This document shows, one piece after another, positions 51,939-60,490 of a stretch of 64,000 nt of DNA. The position numbers and the translations under genes were made by a program. The stretch spans positions 1 to 64,000 of the forward strand of contig NZ_FTNC01000016.1 in assembly GCF_900156285.1 (NCBI RefSeq), given 5' to 3'. The notes beneath the pieces are model-generated. The model saw only the letters and a program-made list of their open reading frames with translations. It did not search any database and was not told the DNA's origin. This DNA is from Halanaerobium kushneri (lineage in GTDB: Bacteria > Bacillota > Halanaerobiia > Halanaerobiales > Halanaerobiaceae). Positions within the stretch are counted from its first letter, which is position 1. The number at the start of each line of letters is the position of its first letter.

Positions 51939-52592
51939 ATGGAACAGGTGTATGAAAAAAAGCGTGAACAACTTCTTGATGATCTCAGTGATATGAGTGA
52001 AGTTGCAGAGGAAATGCTGCAGAATGTTATTAAAGCAATGGACGATTTGAATGTAGAAAAAGCTCACGAAATAATTGAACGAGATGATGTTTTAGATAAC
52101 TACCTAATCACAATAGAAGAAGAAGTTTCGCGCTTGTTGACTCTGGATCAACCCCTGGCTTCCGATACCTGGTTTAGTATTGCTATGATTAAAATTGCAA
52201 ATGATTTAGAAAGAATTGGGGATCAGGCAACTAATATAGCAGAAATCTTACTTGAATTAAAACATGATGGAATTATGAAACCACTTGTTATGATTCCTGA
52301 ACTGGCTGATATTGTAACTGATATGCTGGATGTAGTTTTAGAATCATTTTCTACCAGGAATTCTGACCTGGCAGAGGCTGCCTGCAGAATGGACGAAAAA
52401 GCAGATAATCTTTATGAAGATATTTATCATAAAGCTATTAAAATGATAAGTCAAAAAGAAGATAAAGATGAAATCAAACAGATAGTTCAACACATCAATT
52501 TAGCTAAGTCGCTGGAGCGTGTAGGTGATCATGCAACTAATATTGGTGAGGAGACTATCTTTATTGTTACAGGTAAAAGAGTTAAGTATTAA
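51939..52592 (+). CDS. phoU: PhoU-type phosphate regulator
   Basis: 217 aa, two three-helix PhoU repeats, each with the acidic metal-binding signature: KIANDLERIGDQATNIAE and HINLAKSLERVGDHATNIGEE. PhoU proteins inhibit phosphate-responsive kinases and Pst uptake. No pst or phoR gene is adjacent, so it stands alone. The ATG at 51939 is preferred over the GTG at 51930, which overlaps the AGAGGAGAG ribosome site. Confidence 0.93.
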   Translation: MEQVYEKKREQLLDDLSDMSEVAEEMLQNVIKAMDDLNVEKAHEIIERDDVLDNYLITIEEEVSRLLTLDQPLASDTWFSIAMIKIANDLERIGDQATNIAEILLELKHDGIMKPLVMIPELADIVTDMLDVVLESFSTRNSDLAEAACRMDEKADNLYEDIYHKAIKMISQKEDKDEIKQIVQHINLAKSLERVGDHATNIGEETIFIVTGKRVKY

Positions 52593-52669
52593 ATATATTA
52601 TTTATTATATTGAAGTATAGTTTAGTATAGAGGATTAGAACAAAATTGCTTGTATAAATTGAATAAACT

Positions 52670-52699
52670 AAAACGGCCTGTTTTTACAGGCCGTTTTTT
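52670..52699. terminator. Bidirectional terminator between phoU and the P1 peptidase gene
   Basis: AAAACGGCCTG, a six-base loop, then CAGGCCGTTTTTT. Flanking A and T tracts make it suitable for both converging genes. Confidence 0.9.
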
Positions 52700-52730
52700 C
52701 TAAATAGAGGTTAAACATAAAGGTTTAATT

Positions 52731-53639
52731 TTATCGGGCAGAATTTAAAATAGCCTCTTTAACAACTTCAGCAGCTATTATTCCAATTTGATTGGTATCT
52801 GCTTTTATTTGATTAGAAGCCAGAGTAAAAATGCTGTCTCCATCCAAAAGAGTGTGAACAGGATAAATAGTACGGCTTAAACCACTCTGTGCCATCATTG
52901 AAATCCGGTTTGCTTCCGCTTTGTTTAAAGTAGCATTAGTTGCTATTACTACCAGTGTTGTATTTTCTCGTAAAAATCCAAGATTGATTTCTGGTTGGTT
53001 AATAATCATTTTTTCGGTATCGATATAATTTCCATCACTATCTCTGGCTCCAGCAATTATTTTTGAAATTTCGGGGTTTTTGATATCACCAAAAGCGTTG
53101 ACAACTGACATTGCAGCTACAACAAGATCTCCGGTCTTTTTAGCTGCATGCCCCAGTGCTGTTTTGCTGGCGTTATTCATTCCATTTATTTTACCACAGG
53201 TTGCGCCAGTTGCTGCCCCTATACTTTCATTTTTCTGTCTGGAACTATCAGCACTAAGACAGGCCTGATAAGCCATTTCTGAATCTGGATATTTATTGCT
53301 TTTATATTCCAAATCATAAATTACTGCTGCAGGAACTATAGGCACAACTCCACCGCCTGTCTGGAAACCAGTATTTTTTTCTCTTAAATATTTCATAACT
53401 CCACCAGCTGCATCAAGACCATAGGCACTGCCACCACTTAAAAAAACAGCATTAGCTTTATCAACTGCAGCCCGGCTGTCAGTTAAAGCAATTTCCCTGC
53501 TTCCTGGTGCACCCCCACGAACTTCCGCTCCAATAGTAAAATCTCCTTCAGCCAGGATTACGCTGCAGCCAGTTCCAGCCTTTTGATTATCAGCATGACC
53601 AATTTTTATACCCTCAATAGCTGTTAAGTCATTATTCAT
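52731..53639 (-). CDS. P1 family (DmpA/NylC-like) self-processing aminopeptidase
   Basis: 302 aa Ntn-type hydrolase. LTAIEGIKIGHADNQKAGTGCSVIL and EVRGGAPGSRE open the protein, with VFLSGGSAYGLDAAGGVMKYL typical of peptidase family S58/P1. The segment LRENTTLVVIATNATLNK holds the expected autocleavage point before the nucleophilic residue, giving large and small chains. Known members act on D- or beta-amino acid amides and cyclic oligomers; the substrate here is unknown. ATG behind GGGAGGG, divergent from the 5'-nucleotidase gene. Confidence 0.9.
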   Translation of the reverse strand: MNNDLTAIEGIKIGHADNQKAGTGCSVILAEGDFTIGAEVRGGAPGSREIALTDSRAAVDKANAVFLSGGSAYGLDAAGGVMKYLREKNTGFQTGGGVVPIVPAAVIYDLEYKSNKYPDSEMAYQACLSADSSRQKNESIGAATGATCGKINGMNNASKTALGHAAKKTGDLVVAAMSVVNAFGDIKNPEISKIIAGARDSDGNYIDTEKMIINQPEINLGFLRENTTLVVIATNATLNKAEANRISMMAQSGLSRTIYPVHTLLDGDSIFTLASNQIKADTNQIGIIAAEVVKEAILNSAR

Positions 53640-53800
53640 TTTTCGCCCTCCCTGTGATGTTTCGTTATGTCAAAAATCTTTTCTTAAAAAAATTATAACA
53701 TTTTTAGATGATTTTTTTTAGTTTGGCAGGAAAATTAATTCTTATATCAAATATTATAAATAGAAGTAATAATTTTCAAAAAAATATGGAGGTGGAATTT

Positions 53801-55315
53801 GTGAAGTTCAAAAAACTATCTATTACCTTTTTGACTCTGATTTTAGTTATGACTCTATCTTTTACTATTCTGGCGGAAGAGGTAGACATAAGGATTTATC
53901 ATGTAAATGATGTTCACTCCAGAGTAGAAGATGATGATTATGCTGGCAGTATAGGTTATGCTAAAATGGCAACCTTGATTAAGAAAGCCAGACGAGAGAT
54001 GGGAAATGTGATGTTTCTAGATGCTGGTGATAGTTTCCACGGTCAAACTATTGCCAACATAAATGATGGAGAAGCTATTAGTAATATCCTTGATTTGATG
54101 AATGTAGATGCTCTAACTCTGGGTAATCATGATTTTAACTATGGTCAGGCCCGATTAGAAGAATTGGCTAATATGAGCAACTTTCCTTTTTTAGCTGCTA
54201 ATCTGGTTCGAGAAGATGGAGAAGAGATTCCCTATAAAAAAGATTATATTATAAAAGAATATGATGGAGTTAAAGTAGGAGTTTTTGGTCTGGTAACTCC
54301 AGAGACAGCTTATAAAACACACCCCAAAAATGTTGAAGGACTTGTATTTGAAAACCCAATTACTACTGCTAATGCTGTAGTAAATGAGTTAAGAGGTAAA
54401 GTTGATATCATTGTTGGATTAACTCACCTGGGAATTAGTGAAGGAAGTAAATATACCAGTAAGATGGTAGCAGAAGAAGTACCAGGGATTGATTTAATAG
54501 TTGACGGCCACAGTCATAATGTTTTAAAAGAAGGTATGATGGTTAATGATACAATGATTGTTATGGCTGGAGAATATTCTAAATTCTTAGGTTATGTAGA
54601 TTTAACTGTAGATAATGGAGAACTCACAGATATTAAAGCCAATTTAATTACTAGAGAAGAGACTGCAGATGTAGAAAAAGACTTTATTATTTCTACAGTT
54701 GTTGACCGTATTAATAGAGCCAATGCTGCTATAACTTCTCAAACAGTAGGAGTTACCAGGGTTGAACTTAATGGTGAACGAGGAAATGTTCGGACAGGTG
54801 AAACCAATCTTGGTAATTTAATTACTGATGCTATGAGAGCAAAATTAGATACTGATGTAGCAATCACCAATGGTGGTGGAATTAGAGCCTCTATTGACAG
54901 AGGTGAAATTACTCAGGGAGAAGTTATAACCGTTCTGCCCTTTGGTAACACAGCTATGGCGATTGAAATTAGTGGAGCTAAACTAAGAGCCGCCCTGGAA
55001 CATGCAGTATCTGAGTATCCTGCTACTGAAGGACTTTTCCCCCAGGTATCCGGGATTAAATTTACATTTAATGGTGATGCGGAGCCAGGTAATAGAGTCC
55101 AGCAGGTCTGGGTTGAGGGAGAAGAATTGGAACAGGATAAGATGTATACAGTTGCTACCAACGATTTTATGAAAGCGGGTGGAGATGGTTATACAATGTT
55201 TACTGATGCTCCAATCGTAAAAGAAGCTGGAGGCTTAGAAGAAATAGTAATGGAATATATTGAAGCTAACTCTCCTGTAGCTCCTGTAACAGAAGGAAGA
55301 ATAGTGGCTGAATAA
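53801..55315 (+). CDS. Secreted 5'-nucleotidase/2',3'-cyclic phosphodiesterase (UshA-like)
   Basis: 504 aa. A signal peptide (SITFLTLILVMTLSFTILA) leads to a calcineurin-type metallophosphatase domain with VNDVHSR, LDAGDSFHGQ, LGNHDFNYG and VDGHSHN, followed by the 5'-nucleotidase C-terminal domain (TNLGNLITDAMR; NGGGIRASI; DGYTMF). It would release nucleosides in the periplasm, which could feed the BMP-type importer at 60.5 kb. GTG at 53801 behind GGAGGTGG is preferred over the longer frame from 53708. Confidence 0.92.
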   Translation: MKFKKLSITFLTLILVMTLSFTILAEEVDIRIYHVNDVHSRVEDDDYAGSIGYAKMATLIKKARREMGNVMFLDAGDSFHGQTIANINDGEAISNILDLMNVDALTLGNHDFNYGQARLEELANMSNFPFLAANLVREDGEEIPYKKDYIIKEYDGVKVGVFGLVTPETAYKTHPKNVEGLVFENPITTANAVVNELRGKVDIIVGLTHLGISEGSKYTSKMVAEEVPGIDLIVDGHSHNVLKEGMMVNDTMIVMAGEYSKFLGYVDLTVDNGELTDIKANLITREETADVEKDFIISTVVDRINRANAAITSQTVGVTRVELNGERGNVRTGETNLGNLITDAMRAKLDTDVAITNGGGIRASIDRGEITQGEVITVLPFGNTAMAIEISGAKLRAALEHAVSEYPATEGLFPQVSGIKFTFNGDAEPGNRVQQVWVEGEELEQDKMYTVATNDFMKAGGDGYTMFTDAPIVKEAGGLEEIVMEYIEANSPVAPVTEGRIVAE

Positions 55316-55370
55316 AATCGGTCGTCACCGGAATTAATCGATATTCGTTGAAAAAGTTGAATAAATTAAA

Positions 55371-55412
55371 AAAACCTTCTGCTGATTTTTTAGACAGCAG
55401 AAGGTTTTTTAT
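55371..55412 (+). terminator. Terminator of the 5'-nucleotidase gene
   Basis: AAAACCTTCTGCTG pairs perfectly with CAGCAGAAGGTTTT, with T-rich sequence to 55410. Strong Rho-independent terminator. Confidence 0.9.
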
Positions 55413-55539
55413 CTTAAAATATGTGAAAATAATCATTTGGATTAAGATTCGATATAGATTGGTTTTTCTGCTATAATAATGAGTAGATTGCTCAGTTTAA
55501 ATTAAGCAGGAAAGATAAAGGAGTTACTGATAAGTTAAA

Positions 55540-57396
55540 ATGAAAAAACAGAATGAAGCTTTAAATAAAAGAAAAAAAGCGAAAGAATTAGAAAATCCTA
55601 GAGATCAGTTTATGGTTATTTCAAAGAGAGATATGAAAAAAAGAGGCTGGAAACAGCTAGATTTTATTATTATTAGTGGTGATGCTTATATTGATCATCC
55701 ATCTTTTGGCACAGCTATTATTGCCAGAGTACTGGAAGATGCTGGTTTTAAGGTTGGTATAATAGCTCAGCCAGACTGGCGCTCGACTAAAGATTTTAAG
55801 CAGCTGGGAGAACCCAGATATGGATTTTTAGTAACTGCAGGTAATATGGATTCAATGGTTAATCATTTTTCAGTTTCCAAACATCGCAGGAGTTATGATA
55901 ATTATTCTCCGGGAGGAGAAAGTGGTTATCGTCCTGATCGGGCAACTATTGTTTACAGCAATCGTCTGCGGGAAGCTTATGCTGATATTCCAATTATTAT
56001 TGGTGGAATTGAGGCCAGCCTGAGGCGGTTTGCTTATTATGATTACTGGGATGAAAGTGTGCGGCGCTCAATACTATTTGACAGCCGAGCTGATCTTTTA
56101 GTTTATGGAATGGGAGAAAAACAGATTTTAAAAATAGCTGAAAATTTAGAAGCAGGACTGGAGATAAAGTATATAAATTATCTTCCAGGAACAGCCTTTA
56201 TTGCTGATGATCTTGAATCTTTATATGATTATGAAGTTTTACCTGCCTATAAAGAAGTTAAAAACAGCAAAAAACAGTATGCCTATGCTTACAAACTAGA
56301 ATATTTAGAACAGGATCCAATTCGCGGTCAGCAGTTGGTACAGCAGCATGGTAATCGCTATTTAGTTCAGAATCCACCGGTAGAGCCCTTAAATCAGGAG
56401 GAACTTGACCATGTTTATTCTTTACCCTATCAGCGAAATTATCATCCTATTTACGAAAATCAAGGTGGAGTACCGGCAATAAAAGAGGTAAAATTTAGTC
56501 TGGTTAGTTCTCGAGGCTGTTTTGGCGCCTGCTCATTTTGTGCAATTTCTTTTCATCAGGGCAAAATGATGACAGCTCGTAGTAAAGAGTCTTTACTTAA
56601 AGAGGCTAAAAAAATTATCGCCATGGATGATTTTAAAGGTTATATTCATGATGTTGGAGGTCCAACTGCTAATTTTCGCAGGCCTTCCTGTACATCTCAA
56701 CTTTCGCGAGGTATGTGCCGGGGCAAAGAATGTATGTTTCCTGCTCCCTGCAGCAAGTTGGAAGTTGATCATAAAGAGTACTTTGAAATTTTAAGAGAGC
56801 TGAGAAATCTCCCTGGTGTTAAAAAAGTATTTATTCGCTCAGGTATTCGTTTTGATTATTTACTACAGGATGAAGATAGTCGCAAATACTTAAAGGAGCT
56901 GGCAGCACATCATGTTAGTGGACAGCTTAAAGTTGCTCCTGAGCATGTTTCAGATAGTGTATTAAGTTATATGGGAAAGCCGGGTATTGAAGTTTTTGAT
57001 AAATTTAGAGAAGCTTTTTATCAGGTTAATAATGAAATTGGTCTGGAGCAGTATTTAATTCCTTATTTTATTTCCAGTCATCCAGGAAGTCGTCTGGAAG
57101 ATGCGGTTGAACTGGCAGAGTATTTAAGAGATATAAATCACCATCCAGACCAGGTTCAGGATTTTTACCCCACTCCAGGAACGATGGCTACAGCCATGTA
57201 CTACAGTGGTTATGACCCGAGAACAATGGAGGAAGTTTATGTGGCTCGTTCAAAAGAGGCCAAAAAAATGCAGAGAGCTCTGCTGCAGTATCATAAAAAA
57301 AGAAATCATCAAATAGTGCGTAAAGCTTTAAAAATGGCGGGACGCAGAGATTTAATTGGCTATCATAAAAAGGCACTTGTGCCGCCAACGCACTAA
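55540..57396 (+). CDS. YgiQ-family radical SAM protein
   Basis: 618 aa. An N-terminal DUF-type region holds ISGDAYIDHPSFGTAIIARVLE, a B12-binding-like fold, and GGIEASLRRFAYYDYWDESVRRSI. The radical SAM domain follows with SSRGCFGACSFC (CxxxCxxC) near residue 325. The C-terminal YgiQ region has QDFYPTPGTMATAMYYSG. The reaction is unknown. ATG at 55540 lies unusually far (17 nt) from AAAGGAG. A weak promoter, TTCGAT-18-TATAAT (55448-55477), lies upstream. It is 15 bp before larE. Confidence 0.92.
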   Translation: MKKQNEALNKRKKAKELENPRDQFMVISKRDMKKRGWKQLDFIIISGDAYIDHPSFGTAIIARVLEDAGFKVGIIAQPDWRSTKDFKQLGEPRYGFLVTAGNMDSMVNHFSVSKHRRSYDNYSPGGESGYRPDRATIVYSNRLREAYADIPIIIGGIEASLRRFAYYDYWDESVRRSILFDSRADLLVYGMGEKQILKIAENLEAGLEIKYINYLPGTAFIADDLESLYDYEVLPAYKEVKNSKKQYAYAYKLEYLEQDPIRGQQLVQQHGNRYLVQNPPVEPLNQEELDHVYSLPYQRNYHPIYENQGGVPAIKEVKFSLVSSRGCFGACSFCAISFHQGKMMTARSKESLLKEAKKIIAMDDFKGYIHDVGGPTANFRRPSCTSQLSRGMCRGKECMFPAPCSKLEVDHKEYFEILRELRNLPGVKKVFIRSGIRFDYLLQDEDSRKYLKELAAHHVSGQLKVAPEHVSDSVLSYMGKPGIEVFDKFREAFYQVNNEIGLEQYLIPYFISSHPGSRLEDAVELAEYLRDINHHPDQVQDFYPTPGTMATAMYYSGYDPRTMEEVYVARSKEAKKMQRALLQYHKKRNHQIVRKALKMAGRRDLIGYHKKALVPPTH

Positions 57397-57411
57397 TAAG
57401 GAGGAGTTTTA

Positions 57412-58230
57412 ATGTCTACAGTAACAACAACAGATAAATATAATTTACTACTGGAGAGTTTAACTGAATTAGAACCATTTATAATTGCCTTTTCCGGTGG
57501 AGTTGACAGTACTTTTCTGGCTGCTGCGGCAACAAAAGCAGGAGTGGATTTTGAAGCTGTCACAGTCAATACTCCCTTTGTTCCGGAAAGAGAAATTAAA
57601 GAAGTGGCAGAATTGGTAGAAAAATTAGATTTAAACCATCAGCAGCTGGAAATAGAACTCAGAGAATTAGAAAAAGCTGTTGAAAATAATTCTGATCGCT
57701 GTTATCACTGTAAAAAAGTTATTTTCAATAAAATTATAGATTATGCGGCTGGAAAAACTGTAATTGAAGGTTCAAATGTAGATGATCAGGGAGATTATCG
57801 TCCTGGTCGTAAAGCTCTAAAAGAGCTGGGAGTTAAAAGTCCAATGCTGGCGGCTGCATTAACCAAAAATGAAATTAGAGAACTTTCAAAAAAACTTGGC
57901 CTTTCAACCTGGAATAAACCCAGTATGTCCTGTCTGGCGACCAGAGTTTCCTATGATGATAGGATCAGTGCAGATAAGCTGGAAAAAATAGAAATTGCTG
58001 AGGAATTAATGCACAGAATGGGTTTTGAACAGTTTAGAGTTCGGGATCACAGCAATCTGGCCCGGATAGAATTATCGGAAGCAGATCGAGAGAAAATTTT
58101 AGATTTAAAATTAATGGACAAATTGTCTGATAAATTACAGAAATTAGGCTTTCAGTATGTTACCTTAGATCTATCAGCATATAAAAGTGGGAGCATGAAT
58201 AAAGAAATTTTGGAGGCAAAAGATGAATAA
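57412..58230 (+). CDS. larE: Nickel-pincer nucleotide synthase LarE (sulfur insertion)
   Basis: PP-loop ATPase adding sulfur to the pyridinium dicarboxylate mononucleotide. PP-loop SGGVDST at residues 28-34. It has just three cysteines: C97 and C100 in CYHC, and C174 in SCLATR, equivalent to the sacrificial Cys176 of Lactobacillus. The CxxC plus third Cys pattern is that of LarE proteins that carry a [4Fe-4S] cluster rather than giving up their own sulfur. ATG behind GGAGGAG. Overlaps larB by 8 bp. Confidence 0.92.
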   Translation: MSTVTTTDKYNLLLESLTELEPFIIAFSGGVDSTFLAAAATKAGVDFEAVTVNTPFVPEREIKEVAELVEKLDLNHQQLEIELRELEKAVENNSDRCYHCKKVIFNKIIDYAAGKTVIEGSNVDDQGDYRPGRKALKELGVKSPMLAAALTKNEIRELSKKLGLSTWNKPSMSCLATRVSYDDRISADKLEKIEIAEELMHRMGFEQFRVRDHSNLARIELSEADREKILDLKLMDKLSDKLQKLGFQYVTLDLSAYKSGSMNKEILEAKDE

Positions 58231-58993
58231 AGAGGATATTAAAGTATTACTAGAAAAAGTTAAAGAAGGGGAAATAGAGGTTGATCAGGCAGCAGCATCA
58301 TTAAAAGATCTTCCTTTTAAAGATCTTGGTTTTGCCAAGGTAGACAATCATCGTAGTTTACGCAACGGATTTCCTGAAGTTATTTACTGTGAGGGAAAAT
58401 CTCTGGATGAGATTGAAGGTATAGTTCGGGAAATGCTCAAACATGATAATAATATTTTAGCAAGTAGAGCTGGCAAAGAGGTTTATCAAAGAATTAAAAA
58501 AATTGCACCAGAGGCAGTCTATCATGAGCGGCCACAGATGATATTTATAGAAAAACAGCCATTAGAAAAAACTAAAAGTAAAATCTTAGTAGTTAGTGGT
58601 GGAACTTCCGATATTCCAGTGGCTGAAGAAGCGGTAATAACTGCTGAAGCACTTGGTAATTCTGTTGAACGCTTATACGATGTCGGGGTAGCCGGAGTTC
58701 ACCGTCTTTTAGGTAATTTAGAGAAGTTAAATGCAGCTGAAGTTATTATCACAGTTGCTGGTATGGAAGGAGCTCTGGCGAGTGTAGTTGGGGGTCTTGT
58801 TGATAAACCAGTAATTGCTGTACCAACAAGTGTCGGATATGGTGCTAATTTTGGTGGAGTCTCAGCACTGCTGACAATGATTAATAGTTGTGCCAGCGGT
58901 ATTGGAGTTGTTAATATAGACAATGGCTTTGGAGCTGCCTATTTGGCCAGTACAATTATTTTACAGATAGAAAAAGCGAGAGAGGAAGGATAA
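58223..58993 (+). CDS. larB: Pyridinium-3,5-biscarboxylate synthase LarB
   Basis: Carboxylates and hydrolyses NaAD to start nickel-pincer nucleotide synthesis. A N-terminal region (about 1-120; GFAKVDNHRSLRNGFPEVIYCEGKS, partly) precedes a PurE-like domain with VVSGGTSDIPVAEEA, YDVGVAGVHRLL and AGMEGALASVVGGLVDKPVIAVPTS (part). Length 256 aa is normal. It is a paralogue of the purE product in this window. Confidence 0.94.
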   Translation: MNKEDIKVLLEKVKEGEIEVDQAAASLKDLPFKDLGFAKVDNHRSLRNGFPEVIYCEGKSLDEIEGIVREMLKHDNNILASRAGKEVYQRIKKIAPEAVYHERPQMIFIEKQPLEKTKSKILVVSGGTSDIPVAEEAVITAEALGNSVERLYDVGVAGVHRLLGNLEKLNAAEVIITVAGMEGALASVVGGLVDKPVIAVPTSVGYGANFGGVSALLTMINSCASGIGVVNIDNGFGAAYLASTIILQIEKAREEG

Positions 58994-58994
58994 G

Positions 58995-59858
58995 ATGGAA
59001 GATATATTATATTTTGATATTAATTCTGGAATCAGTGGAGATATGACGATTGCTTCTCTGCTTGATCTGGGAGTCGACAGGGATAAATTTTTAAATGAAC
59101 TACAAAAATTAAATCTTGAAGGTTATGAAATAGAAATTTCTACTGTGCAGAAAAATGGAATTACAGCCACAGATTTTAAAGTTATTCTAGAAGACGAGAG
59201 TCATCCTGATCATCATGAACATAGTCATGAGCACAGTCATGGGCACAGTCATCATCATAATGATCATCAAGATAATGATTCTGATCATCATCATAAAGGT
59301 GGCTGCCAGGGATGTGGTAATCATGATCATATTCATCGTAATTTCAATGATATTAAAGAATTAATTAAAGAAAGTGAGTTAAACGAAAATGTACAGGAAC
59401 TGGCAATTAATATTTTTGAGAAAGTTGCCAGAGCCGAAGCAAAAGTTCATAATAAAGAAATTAATCAGGTTCACTTTCATGAAGTAGGTGCGGTAGATTC
59501 TATAGTTGATATTGTAGGAACTGCAATTTTAATCGAGATGATTAATCCTGATCATATTTATGCTTCTCCAGTATCATTAGGAACCGGTTTTGTAGATGCT
59601 GCTCACGGCCGGATTCCAGTTCCAGCGCCAGCAACAATAGAAATCCTGCAGGATGTACCTGTTTATTCGACCGGAGTTAGAGGGGAGCTTGTTACTCCAA
59701 CAGGGGCAGCTATTATTAAAACACTGGCCGAAGAGTTTCTGCCTGTACCTGAGCTTAAAATTACTAAAATAGCCTATGGTGCTGGTAAGAAGGATTTTGA
59801 AATTACTAATTTATTAAGAGTATATCAGGCCAAAAAAAAAATGAAGAAAAACTATTAA
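58995..59858 (+). CDS. larC: LarC, N-terminal part (LarC1), nickel insertion protein
   Basis: LarC inserts nickel into the pincer cofactor using CTP. The start DILYFDINSGISGDMTIASLLDLG is typical. Residues about 71-116 are very rich in His (HEHSHEHSHGHSHHH, then HHHKGGCQGCGNHDHIH), a nickel-storing loop. After it come HFHEVGAVDSIVDIVGTA and GRIPVPAPATIEIL. In frame 0 the protein ends at 59858, soon after a run of ten A. The conserved C-terminal domain continues in the -1 frame, as in Lactobacillus larC1/larC2. Two bases separate it from larB. Confidence 0.92.
   Translation: MEDILYFDINSGISGDMTIASLLDLGVDRDKFLNELQKLNLEGYEIEISTVQKNGITATDFKVILEDESHPDHHEHSHEHSHGHSHHHNDHQDNDSDHHHKGGCQGCGNHDHIHRNFNDIKELIKESELNENVQELAINIFEKVARAEAKVHNKEINQVHFHEVGAVDSIVDIVGTAILIEMINPDHIYASPVSLGTGFVDAAHGRIPVPAPATIEILQDVPVYSTGVRGELVTPTGAAIIKTLAEEFLPVPELKITKIAYGAGKKDFEITNLLRVYQAKKKMKKNY
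59831..59841 (+). promoter_or_regulatory. Slippery A10 run for -1 frameshift in larC
   Basis: C followed by ten A (59832-59841), read in frame 0 as AAA-AAA-AAA-ATG. It contains the heptamer A-AAA-AAA suitable for tandem -1 slippage. After a -1 shift, reading continues AAT-GAA-GAA-AAA-CTA without a stop into the larC2 frame (LLILETNIDDMSGEIYS). Ribosomal or polymerase slippage would both work. Confidence 0.7.
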
Positions 59859-59881
59859 TTCTGGAAACAAACATTGATGAT

Positions 59882-60286
59882 ATGAGCGGAGAAATTTATT
59901 CCTATCTCTTTCCCGAATTACTGGCTGCCGGCGCCAGAGATGTTTATCTAACTAATATTATGATGAAAAAGAATCGACCGGCCCAAAAACTTACTGTTCT
60001 GACACCTGCCTCCTGCCGTAAAAAAATAGAGGAAATTATTTTTAAAGAAACAACAACTCTAGGGATCAGGCGCAGGCAAGTTGAGAGAAGCTGTCTGGAA
60101 CGTAAATATTTAAAGTTGGATTCATCATTAGGAGAAGTAACAATTAAAGCCGCTTATTATGAAGGGGATTTAGTTAAGTTTGCACCTGAATACGAAGAGT
60201 GTCAAAAAATTGCCCGAAAAAAAGGGATAAGATTACAGGAAGTTTATGATCTGCTTAAAAGAGAGGCAGCGGAAAAATTGTTTTAG
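59882..60286 (+). CDS. larC: LarC, C-terminal part (LarC2), in the -1 frame
   Basis: Encodes the C-terminal domain of LarC: DDMSGEIYSYLFPELLAAGARDVYLTNIMMKKNRP, shown in part, then TTTLGIRRRQVER and VKFAPEYEECQKIARKKG. The first ATG is at 59882 but has no ribosome site. The conserved sequence already begins upstream (ILETNI), so it is more likely made as a fusion with LarC1 by -1 slippage at 59832-59841. Separate translation is the alternative. Confidence 0.85.
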   Translation: MSGEIYSYLFPELLAAGARDVYLTNIMMKKNRPAQKLTVLTPASCRKKIEEIIFKETTTLGIRRRQVERSCLERKYLKLDSSLGEVTIKAAYYEGDLVKFAPEYEECQKIARKKGIRLQEVYDLLKREAAEKLF

Positions 60287-60310
60287 AAATTGAATAACTA
60301 GATTAAATGA

Positions 60311-60345
60311 GAGTGAGTGATGTCTAATTGCTCACTCTTTTTTTA
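60311..60345 (+). terminator. Terminator of the lar operon
   Basis: GAGTGAG (60311-60317) pairs with CTCACTC (60331-60337), followed by seven T. No lactate racemase gene (larA) precedes it. Confidence 0.88.
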
Positions 60346-60490
60346 TATTTATTTTTCAAATTAAGCAGGAATTTCGACAAAAATAGATAATTTTATATAT
60401 AGATTTAATTAAAAATTTCGAATCTTTATTCAATAATCAAATTTAGCATTCTTTGGCTGTATTTATCAAACAAAATAAGGAGGAGTATTT

